From Daphnia pulex (lineage: Eukaryota > Arthropoda > Branchiopoda > Diplostraca > Daphniidae): DNA of 64,000 nucleotides. Within the stretch, counting starts at the first letter, position 1, and each line of letters starts with the position of its first letter. The notes under the pieces are model-generated. The model saw nothing but the letters and a program-made list of their open reading frames with translations, was not told the DNA's origin and did no database searches. Positions 27,000 through 37,800 of the stretch are shown in pieces. Where the stretch lies: positions 3,720,001 to 3,784,000 of the forward strand of contig NC_060026.1 of assembly GCF_021134715.1 (NCBI RefSeq), read 5' to 3'. The position numbers were made by a program, and so were the translations under genes.

Positions 27000-27390
27000 A
27001 AAACATAGACGTATTGATTAACTGGCAATGTGTTAGAGATTCCGTATGGGATGCCCCTGCAACCGAAGTATCCAGTGTCTCTAGCTCTTCCGTTGGCCAG
27101 AGATAACGTCGATGTCATGTGGGTCTCGTTCCTTCCAAACGTTTTGCGAAGGCGATTGTCCAGGTCACTCAACTATTTAATCATACGAATTTTTTTTTTT
27201 TTTTAAGGAACGGCTCTAACCGGCATCGCAAATGGTTTTCTATACTTCCGCATTTTTGGTTAAGTAATCTGGAATTTCCCATGAAAAATTGAACGTGTTC
27301 CTTTGATTTTCGTCTTCAAAGGCGTAGACGCACGTCAACGTGAGATTTGTCCCTGCGTCGATTATTCGCTCGTTCCCACCAGGAATCATT
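27000..27390 (-). pseudogene. Ig-like domain of the decayed receptor kinase, two exon pieces
   Basis: The first piece (27,390-27,246) lies between an acceptor (ATATTAG) and a donor (GTATAG). It reads ERIIDAGTNLTLTC and NFSWEIPDY, the B-strand cysteine and C-strand tryptophan of an Ig domain. The second piece (from 27,172 after AAATAG) reads HMTSTLSLANGRARDTGYFGC, the D-x-G-x-Y/F-x-C motif that closes the fold. Together they make one Ig domain of the kind found in VEGFR/PVR ectodomains. The donor after the second piece is unclear; the frame runs to a stop within about 60 codons and then meets the 86-base repeats. These exons look intact, but upstream and downstream exons are broken. Confidence 0.7.
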
Positions 27391-27496
27391 CTAATATATT
27401 GCGCTTAAGTAGAGATGTAAGAATTAATTCATATTTCGTTAAGCAGGTTAATAACTTAAATTACTTTCTTTTGGGAGCTGAGGGCGCTCGGGGATT

Positions 27497-27705
27497 TTAG
27501 GGAGCTGCGAACTGCGGGCAACAAAATCCTGAATTTCCATCTGCTAATTTACAGGCTGTTGATCCATTGGTGGGAAGAACCAGTTGGTACCAATAGGAGC
27601 AATCTTTGGCCTGTTGGCACTCTGTCGTCAAAATTAAACTGCCGTTGCCATAAAAACCGCACTTTTGAACACCACTGCTGTTGTCAATTTTCCAGTCATC
27701 ACTCC
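27497..27705 (-). pseudogene. Cys-rich ectodomain exon of the decayed receptor kinase
   Basis: After an acceptor (TATATATAG) the minus strand reads SDDWKIDNSSG, CGFYGNGSL, TECQQAKDCSYW, and finally CKLADGNSGFCCPQ before a stop at 27,497-27,499. It has seven cysteines and two N-glycosylation sequons (N-S-S, N-G-S), which points to an extracellular module. I do not recognise the domain. It lies between the PAN-like exon and the Ig exons on the same strand. No clear donor precedes the stop, so the exon may be damaged or its border missed. Confidence 0.5.
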
Positions 27706-27772
27706 CTATATATAAAAAAGGTGTTAACAATAATTTGGATTCAATTTCATTCTGTCAATAAAATGTTTGCTA

Positions 27773-28167
27773 ATAAAAACCCGGATCAGATCTCCAAGGA
27801 ACGAATCCACAAATGACGTTTCTTTCTATGTCAGAGAGGGGTGTCGTCAATGGCGCCTTCTTCATTTAACAGTATCCAAAATCACCCAACACAAAATGAC
27901 TACATTCTGGGTTGGCAATGCAAAGTCGACCACACTCTTGACTGGTTTTGCAGTCCTATTGGGCGCATTTCCTTTATCGTCTCTGGTTGTAGTATTAAAG
28001 AGAAATTTGTATAGGTCGTCGTCGGGAAAGTCGCAATTGATCCGCCAATTGAATCCGCCGTCGCCAGGGTTCCAATCTGTCAAATTCTCAGCGTCCGCTA
28101 GATGCATTAAAGATAACAATGCGATTCCAAACAGAATGTACATCGAAGACATTTTCACCTTTGTCAT
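27773..28167 (-). pseudogene. Signal peptide plus PAN/apple-like domain, frameshifted and with a stop
   Basis: The frame starts with two candidate Met residues and a clear signal peptide (MYILFGIALLSLMHLADA), then WNPGDGGFNWRINCDFP and N-glycosylation sites (NLT, NTT, NRT). Near 27,945 the useful frame shifts by one base. The new frame reads TSQECGRLCIANPECSHFV, the core of a PAN/apple domain, then a TAA at 27,866-27,868 where an aromatic residue is usual, then MKKAPLT and CGFVPWR, which is how such domains end. PAN domains bind proteins or carbohydrates outside the cell. The domain is clear but both a frameshift and an in-frame stop break it. Followed by Cys-rich, Ig and kinase exons, it is the 5' end of the same dead gene. 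Confidence 0.75.
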
Positions 28168-28299
28168 ACTGACTACACCTGTTTACACTTTAACCATCAC
28201 TCGCATAAATATTATTCAAGTTAATGATATCAACTGTAAGCAATGTCGGAGAAAGAAGAGTCAAATAAAATGTGAGCTGACAATTTACTAGTCCCCACT

Positions 28300-29390
28300 T
28301 CTCATCGATTAAATTCTTATAAACTTGAGAGTTTAAAAATCAAACAAACAAATTTGAGCTGAATATGCACTGGTTCACTTAACTATTTCCACTTTACTTT
28401 AAACCTTAACTGTTTTTTCACTATACTGGTCACGAAATTAAATTTTTCCAAGTCAAATATTGCAGTTCGCAGCCGAATGGATTTCCCTGCAGATAATTAC
28501 TCAAGACATGGAAGAAAAAAATGTGCGTCTCTACGGATCATCCTTTGATCTCAAAGTGCCAGGTTTTTCTTTTCTTTCAAAAGCTTTAGTGAAGGACGGG
28601 GCATGATAAGGTGGAAAGTAATTCACGTGCGGCAGGCACAGCCACCCCTTTCCTCCAAACGGAACAACGGCAAGTTCTTATGTGTTTCGTCTAGTTTTTG
28701 ACGCGATTTTCTGACTTTTTAATACTAATACTGTTTTCAGCTGTGCAAATTTAACTTTTTCCATTTGGGACTTGAGTTGGGACTCGGCAACTAATGTCAG
28801 GCGTGTCTAAGGCAACAAGCCGAAACCGCAAATTCATTTCTTTCTTTCTACTCGGATTTCCTGAAAGAACAAGTAAATGAACGACCACAAAAACGCACAA
28901 AATCACAACACGTAGACAATTCTAGGGTTAGCAGATATTTTTACTATGGTTTTAACGCTAGGTAAAAAATCAACAAAAGGCGAAGTAAATGAAATCCCGG
29001 ATGGGGATGGGGATGTGGATTTCCGATATTTCACGCAAAGGCTTAACTTAATTGTTTAAAAAAAACTTATTGGACCTCTTGTTATATTTTTTGTGCTAAC
29101 GAATGAAACGTGAAGCAATTGATCTCCCGGATTAGGATGTGGAATTCCCTTTCCCAGATCTCACAATGAAGATACAAGTAATTGTTAATTAACTTCTGAA
29201 TCCATATCCAATAGGCCTACGCCAAAATTGTAATCACTTAAACATTTACATTAGGGGACAAAAGAAAATAAGCTAAGAAATGTTTAGAAGATTTACTGTT
29301 GCATAGCATGGAACGAACTTTTGATGCTCTTCTTGATTAGAGAAATCGCTTCTGACTACCAATTTCATTTGGGAACCGAAATCCCAGGAT
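28300..29390. other. Non-coding stretch upstream of the receptor-kinase pseudogene
   Basis: No coding sequence, RNA gene or strong repeat recognised. Two loosely similar pieces (near 28,997 and 29,128) share a CCCGGAT...GGATGTGGA pattern. Confidence 0.5.
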
Positions 29391-31300
29391 TGGGTGGAAG
29401 CTAAGCGGAATAAGCTGAAGAAGAGCGGGGTCGAGCTGATAACTCTGGACGATCACGATAAAATTTTAACCTTCGACACAATGTCAAACGCAAAACAGAC
29501 ACCGACTTGTTACGAGTTGAGGAAAACAGAAAAATTAATGGAAGGGTTGTCAGAAATCTATCTATTGGTTATAAGATCGGATAAAAGCTATTAGATTGCT
29601 CAATTTTGATATACACTCTTTATTACTACGCTGTCCCACCTCAAGGAGAAACTGCAAGATCAGCTGTTTCAGTTCGCACATTGCTTTGCAAATTTTAGAA
29701 ATGAAGATCAAGATATCAAGTGAACTAACTCTCTAAATTTTGGATGACCAAAGTTGAGACGCTTCAACATAATGAGCACATTCAAAACATTGGCAAACCT
29801 GTAGTAATATGCTATATATAGTTAGTCGGGTTTCTGAAACTGAAAGACGAAAATCGAGACTTCCAATGTAGTGTCAAATTCGAGGTGAATGTTTTGAAAC
29901 ACATTACTGAGCAGGACAGAGTCAAATTAAGCCTATAAAGAAAAAGTAGATGTCACAAACTACTGGCTCTCTTAAAACAACCTCTATTTATGACGAGTTG
30001 AAAAAAGTTTTGACCGCATAGCTCGTTCATTGTGCAAACGCGAATCATTTTCAAAGATTAAAAATGTTTTAATTGATTTTGACAGCAACCGAGCGGGATC
30101 TTGGACGCAATTGCCTGCTGGATCTATTAAAATCAGAGAATCCTGATGGTAATGATGAAAAACAAACTTTGCATTATGGTTCCGCATTTGCCATCGACCG
30201 TTTGGAAAAGCGCTTAGCAAATTGTGGCTTCTGACAATGAACAATGAAACATCGTCCTTCGGCATGAAATCGAAGAGCACTAGGACTGGAATGGTTTCAG
30301 CGAATTGGAGCTAGAGCGATTTGGTTTAAGCACGACAAATATTCTGTAGGCCTAATATCGTTTGACTATCTCAATCACGAAACTTTTTAAGAGCATGCTC
30401 AAGGCCGAGGGATTTGAGAAAGGGTTTTCGCTTCCTAGACATTTACGTTTTGATCGTTTCGAAGAGCGCGATAGCAAAATTGTTGCTTTAGACTATGATC
30501 GACATGATCCTTTGGAATAAAATTCAAGAGCACTCGGACTGAAATGGCTTGAGCGAATTGGTTTAGCACGACAAATATTCTATAAGATCACTTTACTATC
30601 TCAATCGTGAAACTTTTAAAGGCATGCTCAAGGCCAAGGGATTTGAGAAATAGATTCACCTCCTTCTAGACATCTATAAGGGCTTTAAATTGTTGAGTTA
30701 TGCAGATTCGGATTTTGAAAAAAAAAGAAACACTAAACATTCGCTGGAGATTGAACCAAGTTTTCCGTGTCTGATTCTTTAAGCAACTTTCTGGAATGCA
30801 TTAATGAAAAACTGAGTAAAAGAGAAGTTAACGAAAGGTTATTCGATAACATGGGAATTGTAGCCATCAGTCAATGTTGCTTAATCCACAATTGAAGGCG
30901 AAAATCCCATTAATTACTTGACAGATTCCATACAAGATTATCAAGATGAAAAGGTCTCTGGTTAAACATTTGATGAGTAAAATGCCTCTTGCAATAGAAA
31001 TCGTTATGGGTATTACTAACCGATTTGGTAAGCTAAGTCAAGGAATAAAATGCTAGATATAGCCTTAGTACTCTAAAGAAACACAAAGATGACAGGAGAA
31101 AGCACAGTATTTCAAGCTACTATTTTCAAATACTTTGACAGTAAATGTAAGAAAAGGATAACCACTAATTACTGTCAAAAATTCTATTCAGGCAGAAAAC
31201 AGCAACAAATTAATCACTGAGTGTCAAAAAGACGGATGGACTATTATTATTCCATCATTATTCGATTCGATAGCGATGACATGGATAAGCTAGCATTAGG
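29390..31300. pseudogene. Decayed sequence with short coding-like pieces and a local duplication
   Basis: Short open stretches on both strands (for example 29,394-29,594 plus) have mixed composition but match nothing I know. Within the region 30,265-30,412 and 30,524-30,655 are diverged direct copies of each other (shared pieces include AGCACGACAAATATTCT and GCATGCTCAAGGCC). Internal duplication, frequent stops and few runs of low complexity suggest an old decayed gene or transposon. The strand of the original is not clear. Confidence 0.35.
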
Positions 31301-32435
31301 CCGGCATTAGGTGAACAGATATGACAGATTTTGTCTTACCTTTGGTTGCACATAGGAATACTCTTATGTGCCTGTAAATAGAAACAAGAATTTCATTTCT
31401 GACTCTGCATTCTGTGCCTGTAATTTAAATATCTCCCATCCAGATTTTTAATTAGTTTAAATAAATTCAATATTAAACTATTGACTAAGCTGTAACAGCA
31501 TCAGGTAGTTCACATTAAGTTATAATCTAACTTATTCTTCATTAACCAATGAAAGGCACAAGATAACATTTCTAACATTTGGTAAATTATAATCAGAGTT
31601 CTCGTGATTTTACCCAAAAAGTTCTTCCACTCCCCACGGCCCACGCTAAACAAAGCTCAGCGAAACCATCTAATTCCTCTTCAATGTAAGAAATTTATTT
31701 GGGGAAGGTGATAGTATTCACAATATCTGAACAAATGACGACATACCGAAGAAGAAATCGATCCAGCTCCATTAGATGTCTGAGAAATCACAACCTCTGG
31801 TTGTCACCACGTCCATCACAAGCAACGGTCAAGCACTATTGCAGAAAGCCAGAAATACACTATTGCCAAAACTTTGCACATCAATTTCACATACAGTTTC
31901 AGAATTAATTATGTCATGTTAAAATTTAAGAATCAGTACGTATAGACAATAATCTGCTTTACAATAAAATATGAGAACTACGCTCACAATTGTTCACAAA
32001 CTTAAGTGAAACACAAACAGTCGTAGAAAATTTGACCAAAACAAAAAAAAAACGTCGAGAAGGATTCAAACCCCCCCTTTTCTTGGCACAAAAATGCGCA
32101 ACCATATTGTTACCCACCCTCACAACGATTTTTCCGTTGATGAAACATTTAAAAATAATATTAGTTAAAGCACACAATACTGCAGCGTGAATAATCAATT
32201 ACGTCGGCGACTATATATCTGTATAAAGCTGTAAATTTTAAAATATGTAATGTGATAACTTAGACATAACTACTGTCCCTTCTCCCACCGTCCCACGTAA
32301 AGGGAAAAAACAAACAAAAGATAAGCAAATAACACAATGATTTCATATTAGCGAGAATTGCTCTGTACCAATAAATAATTGATTATTACTAACAGTTTTC
32401 TAAGCGCTCTTTGTCTAAAGATTGGAATCCATATG
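31300..32435. other. Intergenic sequence with a block shared with the 23.3-kb region
   Basis: No gene seen. The part at about 31,870-32,130 is similar to 23,230-23,520: both have a CATGTTAAAAT stretch, ACAATCTGCTTT, and a CCCCC-TTTCTTGGCAC stretch. The latter resembles the CCCTTTCTCTTGG-GAAAACAA pieces in the 1-22 kb array. The shared block may be the old 5' flank of the tandem receptor-kinase genes. Confidence 0.5.
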
Positions 32436-34881
32436 GTTTCCCTTTATTCTTTGGCCCGGAATGCCGTCATTTATACCTGGCAGTGAAGAGATTCTCTTCA
32501 ATAAGTTCCGTCATGCAAAAAATCTATTGGCTCTATCGGAGAGATATGTACAGAAATACAAAGGAGGCGGGCGGCTCGTTTAAATATAAAGAAGGACTGC
32601 ATTTACGTTCCCAGGAGAAACCCGTATTGATTAAAGGTAAACAGAGAAGAATTACAAGACCTAGAAAGTCCATCTGACATATATTTCTCAGTGGCCATGA
32701 CGGAGAGTGGAATATACTAGAACGGCATCTCACCTTTCAGTCCGGCACTAGACACCCCGTTCCAACCATCTATAGAGCTGCCAATGCTGCCATCACAACT
32801 GGTTAGTTCACACATAATACAACAAATTTCAACGTGAAAGAAAATATACCTGCGGTTTAAGAAAGAAAATAACTTTTTTTGATGAGTGTGTTCGTGACGC
32901 TCGCACTTTTTTCTAAGGCCGTACTCAATGGCCGCCATAAAATAGAGTAGCCTATATAATATATTCTCTTAGTCGTGTGACCGTGGAGGAAATTTCTAGT
33001 ACAATCAACATTTTTTTTTTTTTTTTAATGGGAAAAGAAAAAAAAAACTGTCAGTCAACTTTATAGATTCAAATCAAAGTCATGTGCAACATCTCCAATC
33101 TTTTTGGCTTGATGTTTTGTCGTGACTGGTCCGTGGCAACCGTCTGTAAACTCTACGAAAGTGATGATTCCACACGACGAGCCACTCCCCAACATCCCAG
33201 TCTATTGCGTAACGTATCACATAGTACGTGGGAGTGTAAAAAGGTGAAATGTTGTTCTTATTCCTAGCGCTCCTTTTCCGACCGCGCGTCCCACCAACAC
33301 CTCGGTGCTCTTGTACCGCGCGCGCGGCAGTGTAAACAACTGGAAGCCCGTTGTATATAACACCCTCCATTGAAGTGTATATGTATACAGCATCAAAGTA
33401 CCACTGCAGTATAAAGGCTAACCTACATATATATATATATATACGTTTTGATATGTATATGTATATATTTATATCTAAAAGCGAGGAGCAGCCGAGCTGC
33501 AACTTGATTTCCATCCTTCGTGAGAAATGGGAATTACACACACAGCACAGCCACAGTTTTCTTATTTTTTTTCTCCTCGGCTTAAAAAAAGTCGAAAATA
33601 AAATCAATTTGGATGTGTAGAAACTGTCGAACACGCGATTCCATTGAAAAACTTTTATTTCTTTTTTTCAATCTCGACCGGCGCAAAAGTTTAGAGACAA
33701 CAAAAACCACTCCCGCAGAATCATTTTCTTCTCTGAAAGAAAAAGAATTGTTTGTCGACGCTGAAGGCTGAGAAACGGTGCCAAAAAATGTTCTTCTTCC
33801 GTCTGCCGCGGCGTGGCGCAATAAAAATCCTGCGAGTGATGCAGGTCGTTGGGGAGACAAGATCATTGTTTAGGCGATCCACAGTCCACACAAGAGAGAG
33901 AATGAAAGAACCTGCACTTTGTTATGACGCATTTTGCGGGGAGACACAAAAGGACGAAAAACAGGGACGTTGTCGCCATCGACGAAAAAATCACCGAAAA
34001 ACAAAATGAAAATTCAAGGCAAAAACAAAATGACCGTACACACACAGCGATCGACATTCCATAAGAAATTGGAAGAAGCCCATCATTCCGGTTGGCGGAA
34101 CTTTTCCCACCCTGGCCGCGAGCATCACCACTCCGCCAAAGGAAACAAAATGTGGGTCATTGGCGCGCGGGCGCGCGGCTTTCAAAAGTTTTCTCTTTTT
34201 TTGAACGAAAAACCGCCAATGTCGTATAGCTCCCTGGGAGGGAAAAACAAAATCATTTTCATTACTTCTTTAACGAAGTAGACGCAAACATCGTAAATTA
34301 GCCCGACAATGGATGTGGTGCGCGGTCAGGCCTGCCGTGAAAGAGAAATAAATAAGTGCGTCTCAGACGACCGATAGTACACCCAGGTTGTATACGTGTA
34401 TACCGATTGATACAATTCCGCGCTGTAAAAATACTACACATAATGATACGGGGGCTGTCATTTTATTTTCTATTCGTCCTGCTCCAAGTGCTCGGCGTGC
34501 GATTTCATCATAACTTTGTTCGTGATTTACTTTTCTTGTGAAAGGCCAGCAGAAAGAAGAAGAATCAACGAGTGGGAACAAACACAAGTGTGTTAAAAAA
34601 CGTAATAAGGATCGTCTTTGGTCATGCGTTCTTGGGTCCGGCGGAACGCTCACTCGGCGTTTCGGGTTTGTTAGTGTCTCCCTCCTTTCCTTTCCAATTC
34701 CGGCCCCCCGGACAGAGATGTTGTATACACAACGGGCACTCAACTCGAGTCCAGTAGCCGTTTGACCAGTCGGCCAGTTGCATCGTTCCAGAAAACGTTC
34801 CAAAATCAAGTTTTTGAAAACCAAGCGCATCTGAACTTGGGGACTTGCTGGGCATCGGATTCGATCCATCGACTTTCTGCC
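32436..34881 (+). promoter_or_regulatory. Duplicated 5' flank of the upstream nompC-like gene
   Basis: This 2.4 kb, repeated at 46,793-49,237, probably holds the promoter and any untranslated first exon. It contains a TA-rich run near 33,430 and a T-run near 33,010, but I could not fix a start site. Open frames here, up to 184 codons on the minus strand, have no family resemblance. An in-frame ATG 40 codons upstream of the chosen start (34,762) exists; I chose 34,882 for its better context (GCCATGG) and because the extra residues look like untranslated leader. Confidence 0.45.
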
Positions 34882-37800
34882 ATGGATTTAAAAGGTGGCG
34901 GTGGCGGCATCAGGTCGGACAAGAAACGCGGACCGGTGACGGCTCTCTTGTCCAGGCAGAATTCCAAAACGGGCAGAGGATCGACTCCGCCGGTGAGCAA
35001 TTCCGATCAGGATTCGCCGCCAGTTGTGCCAGACACAATCGACAGCCCGCTGCTGGGCAGAGCCAACAACAATGGCGCGGGTAATAGCATCAGCCGGACG
35101 TCTTCCATCCGGAGTAAACAGGGGGAGCCATCGGCGGATCGCAACACAAGTCCAATGCCGAAAAGCCGAGACCAGACACCGGAATCGGGAGATTCGATCC
35201 AGTCGACTGGCGATTCTTCCAGCCTCGGCAACAAAGTGGCCGGCAAGCGGATGATTGATTCAGCCAAGAAGAAGATTCTCTGGTTGGCGTCTAAAAACGA
35301 ATGGGGCGGACTGGAACAAGCCATGAAAACGCTGGAACAAACAGTTGCGGCCAACAAAAATTCACCCGAATTACTTTCACCACTGGCCGACATACAGGAC
35401 GAGGTAATAAAAATTCACCTCCACCCCAACTGTCTGAATCCATTAAAAAATATTATTTGATGATATAGTTCACTGGTTACACGCCGCTGATGTACGCCGT
35501 TAAGGACAACCGAATTTCTCTAATGGAGCGGATGATGGAGCTCGGTTGCGACTTGACCACCGTTAACAAAGTACCCAAACTTGATTCTTTTTTCTTTCTT
35601 TTTTTTCCTGGTTTTTTTTTTTGTTTCTGTCAAATTTGACGGTCTACATATCGGCGTGCTCTGTCTGCACGCCCGCAGTAGCACTCTTATTAACGATTCA
35701 CGTCAACAGGTGATGATCATTTTTTATGGCGGTGGCTCTGACCTGTCATCTCTGAGCATATTATCGATCAAACAACCCAAGAAAATAAAGAGAGAAACTG
35801 CGTACATACGAGAGCGCAAATCGGGTGCCGACCAGAGGGGGTCAGCAAGTATAACAAAATATAACAAAAGGGCAAACACACGGAGAAGAAGTTGAGGAAC
35901 ATGTAAACTGTTTACAGATAAATATAGTGATACATATATGCTATAGTGTAAATATAATCCCTTGGGGGTGGTATATCTCTCGTTGCTGGGAGAGCCGCGA
36001 CTTTCATTTTAAATACATAAACCGTGCGGAAGCGTGACACAATACAGTCATCTATTATCCCGAGCTTATACCGGCTTATACGCGGTGCTGACGGGAGTCC
36101 CGCACCGAAATAAAAAGACGCACGCGATCCTCAACACCCCCTAGCAGTCTGGTTCTTTATTCGCAGTTAGGGAAACTTTTTCCTTTTCTTTTTAGTGGGC
36201 ATAGTGCGCGACTCTTCTCTCTCTAACCCCGGAATTTAACAATTTTGATGGATGTGTGTACACAGGATAATTATAACACGTTCCACTTGGCCGTGTTGTA
36301 TTCGAGAGAGGATGTCATCAAGAACTTGCTGGCACGGAAGGCTGACATTACCATTCTGGCCGGGGTAAATAATAAAAAGATGCGCACCAAGTAAACGGAG
36401 GATCTTTAACCTAATCATCGCCATTAATTCATTTTGTTTTTTTGTTTTTCTGTTTGGAATATTTTTTACTAAAAACGTTGGGGGATATTTAAAAAACAGC
36501 CTCGACTACAAAATGTCCTCCATTTAGTGGCGTCGAGAACGGGCGGATCGGGAGCTTCCGTCGCCAAATTGCTACTTGCTTCCGGAGCTAAAGACTTCCG
36601 CTTGGCCAGAGATCAGGTTTTATTCGACATTGCGTGACTCGGGTCTTGACTTAATAGTATCATTAAATTGTTTGCAATTGTGATTGATTATTAGGAGGGC
36701 TATCTACCGCTGCACGTCGCCGTGGAAATAGGCAACATGCACGTGACTAAAGAGTTGCTCAATATGAACGGCGATGTCCAGGTGAAAGCCACTTTCGGAC
36801 CCAAAATGGAGATCGCCTTTCACGCGGCCACCAGACGTCGGGACATTGAACTTTTGAGGATTTTGAACGACCAAGGAAGTCCCGTCGACGCCACCAACGT
36901 AACTAAAACAAAAATTATTGTCACTAATTAGCGTTGACGGTCAAATAACCGTTGGATGATTTTTCAGGCCGAGGGGCAAACTGCTTTGCATATTGCGGCG
37001 GCCGACGGCGACGAGAACATTGTCAAATATCTTCACATGCTCCACGCCAATCCCAACATATCCGATAACGAAGGTAATAATCGATACAAATTAATCAAGA
37101 AATTGATCTGACCTTATCTCACGTCCGAAAAATTCGTTGCAGATCGAACGCCGGTACTGCTGGCAGCTGAAAGAGGTCGGACGGCCGTCGTCGAGATCCT
37201 GACGGAAAAGTTCCGGGCATCCTGTTTGGAGCGCACCAAAGATGGCAGTACTTTGCTGCACGTCGCTTCACTCCATGGACACCCGGAGACGGCCCTGATG
37301 CTGCTCAAAAAGGGAGTCCCACTTCACATGCCTAACAAGGTAACAAGAAAAAAAAATCGTTTGAAAGTTAATCAATAGGAGAATCCAATTCCCAATCGAC
37401 TAACAACGTTGGGCTTGTTGAAATTGTAGAGTGGAGCCAGGAGTATTCACATCGCGGCACGAAAAGGCCACGTCGGAGTCATCCAGACTCTTTTGTTGAA
37501 GGGCGAACAAGTGGATGCCACTACAAATGTAGGAATGAACATAATTAACAGCAGATTAGGTTTTAAAAATATAATTTGAATTTGTTGATTTTGTTACGAT
37601 AGGATAATTACACGGCACTTCATGTGGCTGTCCAGGCTGGAAAAGCTAATGTTGTAGAGACCCTGTTGGGATACGGAGCTCAAGTTCACATCCGAGGTAT
37701 ACATGGATTATTTTAAATTGATAAATGATTTAATTTAATTGATTTTAAATTTTCCTACATGGACAGCTGGAACCTTGCAAGAAACGCCTTTGCATATAGC

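Noticed and set aside
33080-33634. 184-codon minus-strand open frame (repeated at 47,436-47,990)
   Set aside because: Low-complexity Ile/Tyr stretch from a TA-dinucleotide run, no domain, and it lies in the 5' flank of nompC. Identical presence in both copies only reflects the duplication.
34363-34869. 168-codon minus-strand open frame antisense to the nompC leader (repeated at 48,719-49,225)
   Set aside because: No family resemblance; overlaps the likely 5' untranslated region on the other strand.
35007-35393. 128-codon minus-strand frame inside nompC exon 1
   Set aside because: Shadow of the real exon, Ser/Leu-rich because of the complementary codons.
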